Source: Glaciihabitans sp. dw_435 (lineage in GTDB: Bacteria; Actinomycetota; Actinomycetes; Actinomycetales; Microbacteriaceae). Taken from it: a DNA stretch of 64,000 bases. Made by a program: the position numbers and the translations under genes. Below are positions 26,732 through 33,966 of the stretch, piece after piece (position 1 is the first letter of the stretch; each line of letters begins with the position of its first letter). Where the stretch lies: positions 248,001 through 312,000 of the forward strand of contig NZ_JAAVUZ010000002.1 in the NCBI RefSeq assembly GCF_018449675.1. The letters are read 5' to 3'. Below the pieces are notes generated by a model. It had not been told where the DNA came from. It did not search any database and was given only the letters and a program-made list of their open reading frames with translations.

Positions 26732-27968
26732 TGCTGTGTCCTTTCAAGGTGCGCAGCCGGTCGGCAGCGTCTGTGGAAGAAGCGAAGTACTGCGTGATTG
26801 ACGGGTGGAGCGTTGGAACATCGAAGGGGACGGAGCCCGATCGAAGCGAGGCGGTCGCGAGCACGGCGGCTGCGACCGATTCCCTGGCGGAGAGGGGCGA
26901 CAGCTGTGTCGGCGTCCCCAGGGCGACATGGTTGAGGAATTCGTGCATCGTGGTGATGTCCGCGTCCACGTGGCCGCTGGTCACACCATCGATCGGGTAC
27001 TCGGCGTCGCCGGCCGCTTGCCATTCGCGTCGGGTGTTCCACACCTTCACCACGCCACCGGCGGTGTCGCCAAAGTTCTCGAGGCGGCCATGCGTTCCGA
27101 TGACCGTGTAGTTGCGCCAGTAGTCCGGAGTGAAGTGGCACTGTTCGTAGCTGGCCATGACGCCGTTGTCGAGCGTCATCATCATCATCGACACGTCTTC
27201 CACATCGACGACGGGGTTCAGCCCGGTCTGCGACTCGGGCGGCCAGTTGTCCAGCGAGAACCAGTCGGCCATCGTCTCGCCCGAGCGGTCCCGGCGGTCA
27301 TCGTTGTCGCCATAAACCATGAGGTCACCCATGCCAACGACCCGGCGGGTGTACCCGCCGGACAGCATGTGGATGACGTCGATATCGTGGCTCGCCTTTT
27401 GCAGCAACAGTGAATTCACCTTGCGACGGTCGGCGTGCCAGTCCTTGAAGTAGTAGTCGCCACCGTTCCCCACGAAGTGGCGGCACCAGACGGCCTTGAC
27501 CTCGCCGATCTCGCCGCGTTCGATGATCTCGCTCATGAGGCGCACCACCGCGGCGTGACGGAAGTTATGCCCGACGTAGAGGGGGGTCTTCGTCTCGTAA
27601 GCCACGGTCAGGACGGCATCGGCGTCTTCGATGCTGGTCGCCAGCGGCTTCTCGAGATATACGGCAATCCCTGCGCGAAGAAGATCGATGGCGATCTCGG
27701 CGTGAGTCCAGTCGGGAGTGGACACGATCGCGGCGTCGATGCCGCCGGCGGCGATCAGGTCGGTGTGGGAGGTGAAGAACGTGATCGATTCACCGAACAG
27801 TGCTTCAGCCCGCAGACGGCCTTCCGCGGAAACGTCGGCGGCAGCCACCACGGATGCGCCGACGCTCGCGGAACCCACGTGCAGCGCAATCGCCGCCCGC
27901 TGGCCCGTCCCAATGACAGCTACCCGCAACGCATCGCGTTCCGTGGGCTGCCCAGTCTGAATGGTCAT
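26724..27968 (-). CDS. Gfo/Idh/MocA-family oxidoreductase or glycosidase
   Basis: Cytoplasmic NAD(P)-binding protein of 414 aa. The Rossmann domain begins RVAVIGTGQRAA and has VSTPDWTHAEIA and the hallmark YLEKPLA. The C-terminal alpha/beta domain contains LLLQKASHDIDVIHML with the catalytic-type Asp/His pair. Most relatives are sugar dehydrogenases. Some (GH109) use bound NAD to hydrolyse alpha-N-acetylgalactosaminides, which would fit this locus. First gene of the transporter operon. ATG 27968 is preferred over TTG 27971; GGAGAG is close upstream. Whether it is a dehydrogenase or a hydrolase is undecided. Confidence 0.8.
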   Translation of the reverse strand: MTIQTGQPTERDALRVAVIGTGQRAAIALHVGSASVGASVVAAADVSAEGRLRAEALFGESITFFTSHTDLIAAGGIDAAIVSTPDWTHAEIAIDLLRAGIAVYLEKPLATSIEDADAVLTVAYETKTPLYVGHNFRHAAVVRLMSEIIERGEIGEVKAVWCRHFVGNGGDYYFKDWHADRRKVNSLLLQKASHDIDVIHMLSGGYTRRVVGMGDLMVYGDNDDRRDRSGETMADWFSLDNWPPESQTGLNPVVDVEDVSMMMMTLDNGVMASYEQCHFTPDYWRNYTVIGTHGRLENFGDTAGGVVKVWNTRREWQAAGDAEYPIDGVTSGHVDADITTMHEFLNHVALGTPTQLSPLSARESVAAAVLATASLRSGSVPFDVPTLHPSITQYFASSTDAADRLRTLKGHSNA

Positions 27969-28002
27969 CAACTCTCCAACGCTTCCTTGCGTGAACTTGA
28001 CT

Positions 28003-28008
28003 TATATA
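28003..28008 (-). promoter_or_regulatory. Candidate -10 (TATATA) of the ABC/Gfo operon
   Basis: TATATA on the minus strand lies about 35 bases before ATG 27968. A TTGTCA-like -35 (28029-28034) is 20 bases further upstream, longer than ideal. Low A+T content elsewhere makes this the most likely promoter. Confidence 0.4.
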
Positions 28009-28051
28009 GTGCCAAATCGATCATGAATTGACAATAGGGGCTAGCCGCTCG

Positions 28052-28082
28052 TGAGCGAAAGTGAGAGCAACCAAATGAGCGA
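28052..28082. promoter_or_regulatory. Candidate DeoR-type operator: two TGAGCGA direct repeats
   Basis: TGAGCGA occurs at 28052-28058 and 28076-28082 (24-base spacing), upstream of the transporter promoter. The longer word AATGAGCGA (28074-28082) recurs at 29518-29526 in the promoter of the catabolic operon. DeoR-family repressors often bind repeated short motifs. This is a motif match only. Confidence 0.4.
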
Positions 28083-28388
28083 TCTTTTACACGGACGTAA
28101 CATGGCCGCCGGAAAACCCCAGTTCAGCACCCGGCCCGTCCAGCTCGTCCGTCCCCACCATCCTCCGGAGCCGTCATCTGTTTTGCCCTGCCGCCAACCG
28201 CCCCGCTGCGGCCGTACGCTCGACCTGACCCGCACCAGCCATGCTCTCCACTTACCCGACTGCCCCGCGCCGGCCACACGCTCCACACACCTGATCACGC
28301 CGGGATGACCCACGAGCTCCGTTTCCGGTCGGCCCATCAGCTGTCCACGCGAAGAGCGTTCCGGTCGGCCTGGCCCTCATCTGGACTT

Positions 28389-28636
28389 GCCGCCACCCGG
28401 CCTTGCCAGTAGCGGCCTTCCTGCCACTCAGCCTCACCAGCAGCGATCTTGCCGCCACGCAGCCCTACCAGCAGCGACCTTGCCGCCACCCAGCCCTACC
28501 AGCAGCATCCTTGCCGCCACCCAGCCCTACCAGCAGCAACCCTGCCGCCACGCGGCCCCACCAACAGCGGGCCGGCCGCCATCTGGCCCCAGCAGCAGCA
28601 ACCCTGCCGCCACGCGCTCTGCCATCACCCGGCGAA
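28389..28636. repeat. 31-bp tandem repeat array, about eight units
   Basis: The core gccgccac recurs at 28451, 28482, 28513, 28544, 28575 and 28606, exactly 31 bases apart. Two looser units start at 28389 and 28423. Each unit reads roughly cttgccgccacccagccctaccagcagc. There are no unique spacers, so it is not CRISPR. 31 is not a multiple of three, so it is not a protein repeat. It ends 20 bases from the deoR stop codon. The rest of the 27969-28655 gap holds no gene. Confidence 0.9.
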
Positions 28637-28655
28637 GCGAGGGCGTTCCCGCAGG

Positions 28656-29444
28656 CTATTTCGCGACGATGACCCGGACGCCGGCCGCGGCGAGTGCTTC
28701 ATCGAGGGGCGCCGGCACCGGGGCATCCGTCACCAAAATATCGATCTGGTCCAGTCGGCAGATGCGCGCGAAGGTGGTCTTGCCCATCTTGGTCGAGTCG
28801 GCAACGACGACCACTTTCTTGGCGACCTTGCCGAATTGCTGGCTGACATCGGCCTCCCCCTCGTGCAGGGTGGTGGCCCCGAACTGGCTGCTGAGGCCGT
28901 CGACTCCGAGGATGGCGATGTCGAGAGCCAGTTCCGACAGGGTGTTGGAGACCAGGGACCCGACCAGCTCGTAAGACTGGCGCCGGGCGATTCCGCCAGT
29001 GACGACGATCTTCACGTGCGAACGGACGGAGAGCTCGTAGGCGATGTTGAGCGCGTTCGTCACGATGGTTACGCCGAAGTCTCCATCCGTGCGGGCGAGA
29101 CGGTCGGTGCGACCGAGCGCGCGGGCCACCTCACTGGTCGTGGTGCCCCCGTTCAGCCCAACGGAGTCACCGACCGCGACGAGCTCGGCAGCAGCGCGGG
29201 CGATGGCGACCTTGGCCTCCGCCTGGCGGGCGATCTTGTACTGGAGGGGAAGTTCGTATCCGGTGCCGAGTGCGGCGGCTCCACCGTGGGTCCGTGTCAC
29301 GAGGCGCTGCTCGGCGAGCGTCGTCAGATCCCGCCTGGCCGTCGCGGCGGAAATGTCCAGCGAGTCACTGATCTCCGCGATGCTCACATTGCCGCGCTCA
29401 CTGATCAATTCGAGCAGTGCGTTCAATCGCTGTTGCTGCGTCAT
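28656..29444 (-). CDS. DeoR-family transcriptional repressor (AgaR-like)
   Basis: Sugar-phosphate-responsive repressor (262 aa). The N-terminal DeoR HTH is RLNALLELISERGNVSIAEIS followed by SAATARRDLTTLAEQ. The C-terminal sensor domain shows VGLNGGTTTSEVARAL, TNALNIAYEL, VTGGIARRQSYELVG, GVDGLSSQFG and VVVVADSTKMGKTTFARI, the phospho-sugar-binding pattern. It is divergent from the SIS/ROK/nagA operon and probably represses it, and perhaps the transporter operon too, since both promoters share a motif. ATG 29444 is the only in-frame start close to the HTH; it has no clear ribosome-binding site. Confidence 0.9.
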   Translation of the reverse strand: MTQQQRLNALLELISERGNVSIAEISDSLDISAATARRDLTTLAEQRLVTRTHGGAAALGTGYELPLQYKIARQAEAKVAIARAAAELVAVGDSVGLNGGTTTSEVARALGRTDRLARTDGDFGVTIVTNALNIAYELSVRSHVKIVVTGGIARRQSYELVGSLVSNTLSELALDIAILGVDGLSSQFGATTLHEGEADVSQQFGKVAKKVVVVADSTKMGKTTFARICRLDQIDILVTDAPVPAPLDEALAAAGVRVIVAK

Positions 29445-29513
29445 GGCGGATGTGACTCGCTTTTCTATGGTGTGGTGCAGGATTATGCCCATCCTAGAGG
29501 GCACGATGCGCGC

Positions 29514-29526
29514 AATGAATGAGCGA
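29514..29526. promoter_or_regulatory. Candidate operator AATGA-ATGAGCGA in the deoR / SIS divergent promoter
   Basis: AATGAGCGA (29518-29526) matches 28074-28082 exactly and directly precedes a TTGACG word. A perfect -10 TATACT lies at 29567-29572, about 47 bases before the SIS start codon. Plausible repressor site, unproven. Confidence 0.4.
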
Positions 29527-29618
29527 GTTTGACGTTTTGGGCTAGCATCAGTCATAACTGCTCGCCTATACTTCAGCGATGTAATCGTTGCTCGTGCGAC
29601 GGAAACCGAAAGGGCCCC

Positions 29619-30497
29619 ATGACTGACACTTTTGTTGCCGCCGAGTTGGCGTCACAACCCTCCACCTGGCGTGAAGCCGCCGCACTGGCACCGACCTTCG
29701 CTGCCATGCTGCCCCAGAAGGGCGAGCGCGTCGCGGTCGTCGGCTGCGGAACCAGCTGGTTCATCGCGATGAGCTACGCGGTCCTCCGCGAGCAGGCCGG
29801 ACACGGCGTGACCGACGCCTTCGCCGGCTCCGAGTACCCCGCCGACCGCGAGTACGACCGCGTCGTTGCGATCTCCCGTTCGGGCACCACGACCGAGATC
29901 ATCACCCTCCTGCAGCAGCTCAAGAGCACGCCGACCGTTCTCATCACGGCGGTCGCCGACTCCCCCGCGGCTCCCGAGGCGACATATGTGGTCGCCCTTC
30001 CGTTCGCGGATGAGCGTTCTGTTGTGCAGACGCGCTTCGCCACGACCGCACTGACGCTGCTGCGCGCCAATATCGGCCACGACATCGAAGCACTCGCGCA
30101 GGACGGCGAGCGCGCCCTCGAGATCTCCATCGATGACCTCACCGGTGCAGACCAGGTCAGCTTCGTTGGCCGCGGGTTCGCCATCGGCCTCACCTTCGAG
30201 GCCGCCCTCAAGACCCGGGAAGCCGCCCAGTTCTGGGCCGAGTCGTACCCCGCCATGGACTACCGCCACGGACCGATCGCGGTTGCCCAGCCCGGGCGAC
30301 TTGTCTGGTCGCTCGGCGCCGCCCCCGAGGGCCTCTCCGACGAGGTCGCCCTCACCGGCGCCACGTTCGTGCAGCACGACCTCGACCCGCAGGCCGGCCT
30401 CGTCGTCGCCCAGCGTTTCGCGGTCGCGCTCGCCCTGCAGCGCGGTCTTGACCCGGACCACCCCCGTTCGCTCACGCGTTCCGTCATTCTGGCCTAG
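29619..30497 (+). CDS. SIS-domain amino-sugar-phosphate deaminase/isomerase (AgaS-like)
   Basis: Cytoplasmic protein of 292 aa with two sugar-isomerase (SIS) domains and no glutaminase domain. Motifs are VAVVGCGTSWFIAM, VVAISRSGTTTEIITLL, FVGRGFAIGLTFEAALKTREAA and YPAMDYRHGPIA, the GlmS/AgaS pattern. Next to a deacetylase, a PfkB kinase and a class II aldolase, the best fit is galactosamine-6-phosphate deaminase/isomerase, giving tagatose-6-phosphate. Glucosamine-6-phosphate deaminase is the main alternative. GAAAGG precedes ATG 29619. Its stop overlaps the next GTG by one base. Confidence 0.82.
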   Translation: MTDTFVAAELASQPSTWREAAALAPTFAAMLPQKGERVAVVGCGTSWFIAMSYAVLREQAGHGVTDAFAGSEYPADREYDRVVAISRSGTTTEIITLLQQLKSTPTVLITAVADSPAAPEATYVVALPFADERSVVQTRFATTALTLLRANIGHDIEALAQDGERALEISIDDLTGADQVSFVGRGFAIGLTFEAALKTREAAQFWAESYPAMDYRHGPIAVAQPGRLVWSLGAAPEGLSDEVALTGATFVQHDLDPQAGLVVAQRFAVALALQRGLDPDHPRSLTRSVILA

Positions 30498-31378
30498 TGA
30501 CACTGTCCACGGTCCTCGGCGTTGACGTCGGCGGGACGAGCATCAAGGCTCGTCTCGTCGGCGTCGATGGCGAAGTGCTGGGTGGATGGCGCGAGCCAAC
30601 GCCGCGCGATGACCCCAGCGGCTTTGCCACCATCGCCACCATCGCGGGGCTGATCGAAGACGCGTCGGCAATCGCCGCCGTGGGAGCCGTCGGTCTCGTG
30701 GTTCCGGGAATCGTGGACGAGGACCTCGGCGTCGTCATCGCCGCCGTCAACCTCGGCTGGGTCGAGCTTCCCATCGCCGCCCTGGCACGGGCTGCCTTCG
30801 GCATCCCCGTCGCGTTCGGACAGGATGTCCGAGCGGGCGCCCTCGCCGAGAGCGTCTCCGGCGCCGCATCCGGCATCGACGGGACCGTCGCTTTCATCCC
30901 CGTCGGTACCGGCCTGGCCGCGGCGTTCATCGTCGACGGCGAACCGCTCGTTTCGGGCGGATGGGCAGGCGAGATCGGCCAGATCGTCATCGCGGAAGGC
31001 CCGTTCGCCGGACACCGCGTCGAAGAGATCGCCTCCGCAAGTGGCGTCGCCCGCCGTGCGGGTGTTGCGTCGGCCCTTGAGGCCGCAACGTTGGTTCGCG
31101 ACGGCGACGTCCGTGCCACCACTGCGTGGCAGGACACCATCAACGTCCTGGCGGACTCCCTCGCCGGAATCTGTTCCACCATCGCGCCGACCACCATCGT
31201 GATCGGCGGAGGCCTGGCCGAATCCGGCGCGCTGCTGTTCGACCCCCTGGAGAAAGCTCTGGTCGCCCGCCTCGGTCTGGCCCGCCGTCCACGCCTGGTC
31301 GCTGCCACCCACGGCGAAGCGGCCGGCGTCATCGGCGCGGTGTATCTCGCCCAGCGGATGCTCGGATCCCGCCCGTGA
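30497..31378 (+). CDS. ROK-family sugar kinase, without the ROK zinc motif
   Basis: Presumed amino-sugar kinase (293 aa) that phosphorylates imported GalNAc or GlcNAc with ATP. The phosphate-binding GVDVGGTSIKARLVG, GLVVPGIVDED, the acid/base Asp in FGQDVRAGALAE, and VIGGGLAESG are present. The usual ROK zinc ligands are missing: the GHxxx His is replaced in GEIGQIVI, and no CxCGxxGCxE follows. So this is a divergent member. GTG 30497 overlaps the SIS stop (TAGTG), and its own stop overlaps the nagA GTG by four bases. Confidence 0.82.
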   Translation: MTLSTVLGVDVGGTSIKARLVGVDGEVLGGWREPTPRDDPSGFATIATIAGLIEDASAIAAVGAVGLVVPGIVDEDLGVVIAAVNLGWVELPIAALARAAFGIPVAFGQDVRAGALAESVSGAASGIDGTVAFIPVGTGLAAAFIVDGEPLVSGGWAGEIGQIVIAEGPFAGHRVEEIASASGVARRAGVASALEAATLVRDGDVRATTAWQDTINVLADSLAGICSTIAPTTIVIGGGLAESGALLFDPLEKALVARLGLARRPRLVAATHGEAAGVIGAVYLAQRMLGSRP

Positions 31379-32697
31379 CCGACCTGCCCGCCACGTCGGC
31401 TACTCCGTCACTTGCGCCGACCCCCGAGACTGCTCACTCCGACACCCACGCTCACACCGATACCGATACCGATACCGATACCGACACCCACACTCACACC
31501 GACACCCGCACACACACCCTCCTCACCGTCGACCGGCTCGTCACCGCCGACATCGACTGGGCACCCGCGTGGATCGAGATCCGGTCCGGCCGCATCGCTG
31601 CCCGCGGCGAGGGACGGCCACCGCGCGACCCCGACGAACACGTCCCCGCGACCGTCGTGCCAGGGTTCGTGGACATTCACTCGCACGGCGCGCTGGGCGC
31701 GGACTTCGGAACCGCAGCGACGCGGGACATCCACCGCATCATTGACTTTCACGCCGCCCGCGGCACGACCCGGATTGTGGCGTCCGTCGCGACCGCGCCG
31801 CTCGAGACGCTTCACCGCGCCATCGCCACGCTCCGACCCCTCGTTGAGGACGGCACGCTCGCCGGCATCCACCTCGAGGGTCCGTACTTGTCCCCGGCCC
31901 GCCGCGGCGCCCACAATCCCGCACTGTTGCGCACGCCCGACCTCGCCGAGGTTAAACGCCTGATCGCCATCGGTGGCGGCACCGTGCGCATGCTCACTAT
32001 CGCGCCAGAACTGCCCGGGGCCGAACCCGTCATTCGCTGGCTCGTCGCGAACGGCGTCACGGTCGCCCTTGGACATTCGGACGCGGATGCCACGACCACC
32101 CGTTCCGCGATCGGGTGGGGCGCCACCGTGGTGACCCACCTCTTCAACGGGATGAAACCGCTCCACCACCGCGAACCCGGCCTGGCTGGCGTCGCCCTCG
32201 TGGACGATCGGGTGACCGTCGAGCTCATTCTCGATGGACATCACGTCAGCACCGAGACCGCCGAGATCGTCCGCCGCACCGCACCAGGTCGCCTCGCGCT
32301 GGTGTCGGACGCGATGTCGGCCACCGGCCTCGGCGACGGCGACTACGACATCGCGGGCTCCGCGGTGCGCGTCACCGGCGGTGTCGCCTGGCTGGCCGAC
32401 GGCTCGTCGCTCGCGGGAAGCACCGCGACCCTGGCCGACGGCTTCCGCGGGTTGCTGGCGGCCGGCGGCGCGCGCCCCGCCCCTGCCGCTCCCCCGGCCG
32501 CTCCCTCGGCCGGTCCCCCGTCCCCAGGATCGACCGACCTCACCGCCGCAATCGCGGCGTCCAGCGCTACCCCCGCACGAGCGCTCGGCCTCGACCCCGC
32601 CGATCTCACCGTCGGATCCCCCGCCGACCTCGTCCACCTCCACGGCACCGACGTGGCCCGAGTCATGAGGAGAGGCGCATGGCTGACGTCGTCATAG
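31375..32697 (+). CDS. nagA: N-acetylhexosamine-6-phosphate deacetylase (NagA/AgaA) with low-complexity insertions
   Basis: Removes acetate from GlcNAc-6-P or GalNAc-6-P (440 aa). The amidohydrolase core is clear: PGFVDIHSHGALG (metal HxH), IHLEGPYLSPARRGAHNP (metal Glu), ALGHSDADATT, VTHLFNGMKPLHHREPG, ILDGHHVS and LVSDAMSATG (catalytic Asp). Two unusual features appear: an N-terminal His/Asp/Thr tract (residues 21-48) encoded by a hexanucleotide-like repeat, and a Pro/Ala-rich insertion near residues 366-389 within the last helices. GTG 31375 overlaps the kinase stop by four bases. Neighbours favour the GalNAc-6-P substrate, but GlcNAc-6-P cannot be excluded. Confidence 0.92.
   Translation: MTDLPATSATPSLAPTPETAHSDTHAHTDTDTDTDTDTHTHTDTRTHTLLTVDRLVTADIDWAPAWIEIRSGRIAARGEGRPPRDPDEHVPATVVPGFVDIHSHGALGADFGTAATRDIHRIIDFHAARGTTRIVASVATAPLETLHRAIATLRPLVEDGTLAGIHLEGPYLSPARRGAHNPALLRTPDLAEVKRLIAIGGGTVRMLTIAPELPGAEPVIRWLVANGVTVALGHSDADATTTRSAIGWGATVVTHLFNGMKPLHHREPGLAGVALVDDRVTVELILDGHHVSTETAEIVRRTAPGRLALVSDAMSATGLGDGDYDIAGSAVRVTGGVAWLADGSSLAGSTATLADGFRGLLAAGGARPAPAAPPAAPSAGPPSPGSTDLTAAIAASSATPARALGLDPADLTVGSPADLVHLHGTDVARVMRRGAWLTSS
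31435..31518. repeat. In-frame short repeat encoding a His/Asp/Thr tract in nagA
   Basis: The DNA alternates gataccgatacc and cacccacactc units and encodes alternating Asp-Thr and His-Thr dipeptides over 28 codons. Perfect or near-perfect hexamers make slippage-driven length change likely. Confidence 0.85.
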
Positions 32698-33962
32698 TCA
32701 CCCCCAACCCCGCGATCGACGTCACCTACCGCGTCGATGACCAGACGCCGGGCGAGACGCACCGCGTCCGCGAGATCTCCCGCCGCCCCGGCGGCAAGGG
32801 GATCAACGTCGCCCGTGGTCTCGAAGCGCTCGGCCACTCGACCATGTCCGTGCTGCCCCTCGGCGGGGCATCCGGCGCCTGGATCTCCGACGCCCTCACC
32901 GATCTCGGCCTCGCCCACAGCATCACTGCCATCGACGGGCTCACTCGCACCACCGTCACGGTAACGGACGACGCGTCCCACCCGACGGTCTTCACCGAAG
33001 CCGGTCCGATCGTCGCCGCATCCGAGTGGGACGCCCTGATCGCGGACACAGCGCGCCTCCTCACTGGCGCCCGCATGCTCATCATTTCCGGATCGCTCCC
33101 GCCCGCCGCGGACACCACGATCGTCTCGACACTGGTCGCCCGCGCGCGAGACGCAGGAGTGCCCGTACTGGTGGATGCCTCGGGCGACGCTCTCCTGGCA
33201 GCAGCCGCAGCCGGAGCCGACGTCGTCAAGCCCAACCAGCAGGAGCTGCTCGAGGCAACGCACGCCGGCTCTCCCGACGAGGCGATCACGCAGCTGTTGG
33301 ACTCCGGCGCCCGCACCGTCGTCGTTTCGCGGGGAGTCGATGGACTCATTGCCACGACCACCGTCGCCACCGCCGTCCCAGCCGCCACTGCCCTAGCCAC
33401 CGCCACCGCCGCCGCCCCAGCCAGCGCCACCGCAACTCCCGCCGCAGCTATCGCTACCACTGTCCCAGCCCGCGCCACCGCATTCAGCGCCACTGCCGCC
33501 GTCACTGCCGCCGCCGTGACCACTGCCATCGAGCCGGGTACCCACTCGTTTGCCGTTCCCGCGATCTCCGGCGTCCACGGAAACCCGACCGGTGCGGGCG
33601 ATGCGGCGACCGCCGGACTGGCCGCCGCTCTGCTCGATGGGCTGTCGCTGGAGGATGCCCTCCGCTGGGCCGCCGCGCTCGGCGCCGCGGCGGTGCTTCG
33701 CCCCGTGGCGGGCGAGGTCGACATCGACGCGTTCCACCGGTTCCTTCGCCCCACCCCGATCGCGACGAGCCCCGGCACCTCGAGCCCCGACTCGCACTCG
33801 GCCCCCGACTCCCACTCGTCGACCCCCGACTCCAGCTCTGCCCACGACTCCTACGCTGCCCCGGGCTCCAACGCCACACCCGAGTCCAGCTCTGCCCCAG
33901 ACTCCCCCTCGACGCCCGAATCCCACCCCGCCCCGCGGCATCCACTTCGCCCCTCCCACTGA
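32679..33962 (+). CDS. PfkB-family phosphosugar kinase (tagatose-6-P or fructose-1-P kinase type), with large insertion and tail
   Basis: ATP-dependent kinase (427 aa; the family is usually about 310). It starts VVIVTPNPAIDVTYRVD and has RRPGGKGINVARGLEALG, IISGSLPPAADT, DASGDALLAAAAAGADVVKPNQQEL and the anion-hole GNPTGAGDAATAGLAAAL. The LacC/FruK subgroup fits tagatose-6-phosphate kinase in this operon. About 60 residues of Ala/Thr/Pro (225-287) are inserted just before the catalytic GAGD segment. The last 60 residues are a Ser/Pro/Asp-rich tail (PDS repeats). GAGGAGAGG precedes ATG 32679, which lies 19 bases inside nagA. Confidence 0.88.
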   Translation: MADVVIVTPNPAIDVTYRVDDQTPGETHRVREISRRPGGKGINVARGLEALGHSTMSVLPLGGASGAWISDALTDLGLAHSITAIDGLTRTTVTVTDDASHPTVFTEAGPIVAASEWDALIADTARLLTGARMLIISGSLPPAADTTIVSTLVARARDAGVPVLVDASGDALLAAAAAGADVVKPNQQELLEATHAGSPDEAITQLLDSGARTVVVSRGVDGLIATTTVATAVPAATALATATAAAPASATATPAAAIATTVPARATAFSATAAVTAAAVTTAIEPGTHSFAVPAISGVHGNPTGAGDAATAGLAAALLDGLSLEDALRWAAALGAAAVLRPVAGEVDIDAFHRFLRPTPIATSPGTSSPDSHSAPDSHSSTPDSSSAHDSYAAPGSNATPESSSAPDSPSTPESHPAPRHPLRPSH

Positions 33963-33966
33963 CGGA

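Noticed and set aside
28389-28636. CRISPR array
   Set aside because: Units are directly adjacent with no unique spacers and no cas genes nearby; it is a simple tandem repeat. The same holds for the 23-bp array at 34858 and the 43-bp array at 45473.
28387-28974. Plus-strand frame reading through the 31-bp array (Pro/Ala/Thr/Gln-rich product)
   Set aside because: Unit length is not a multiple of three, so the peptide does not repeat regularly, and the frame runs antisense into deoR.
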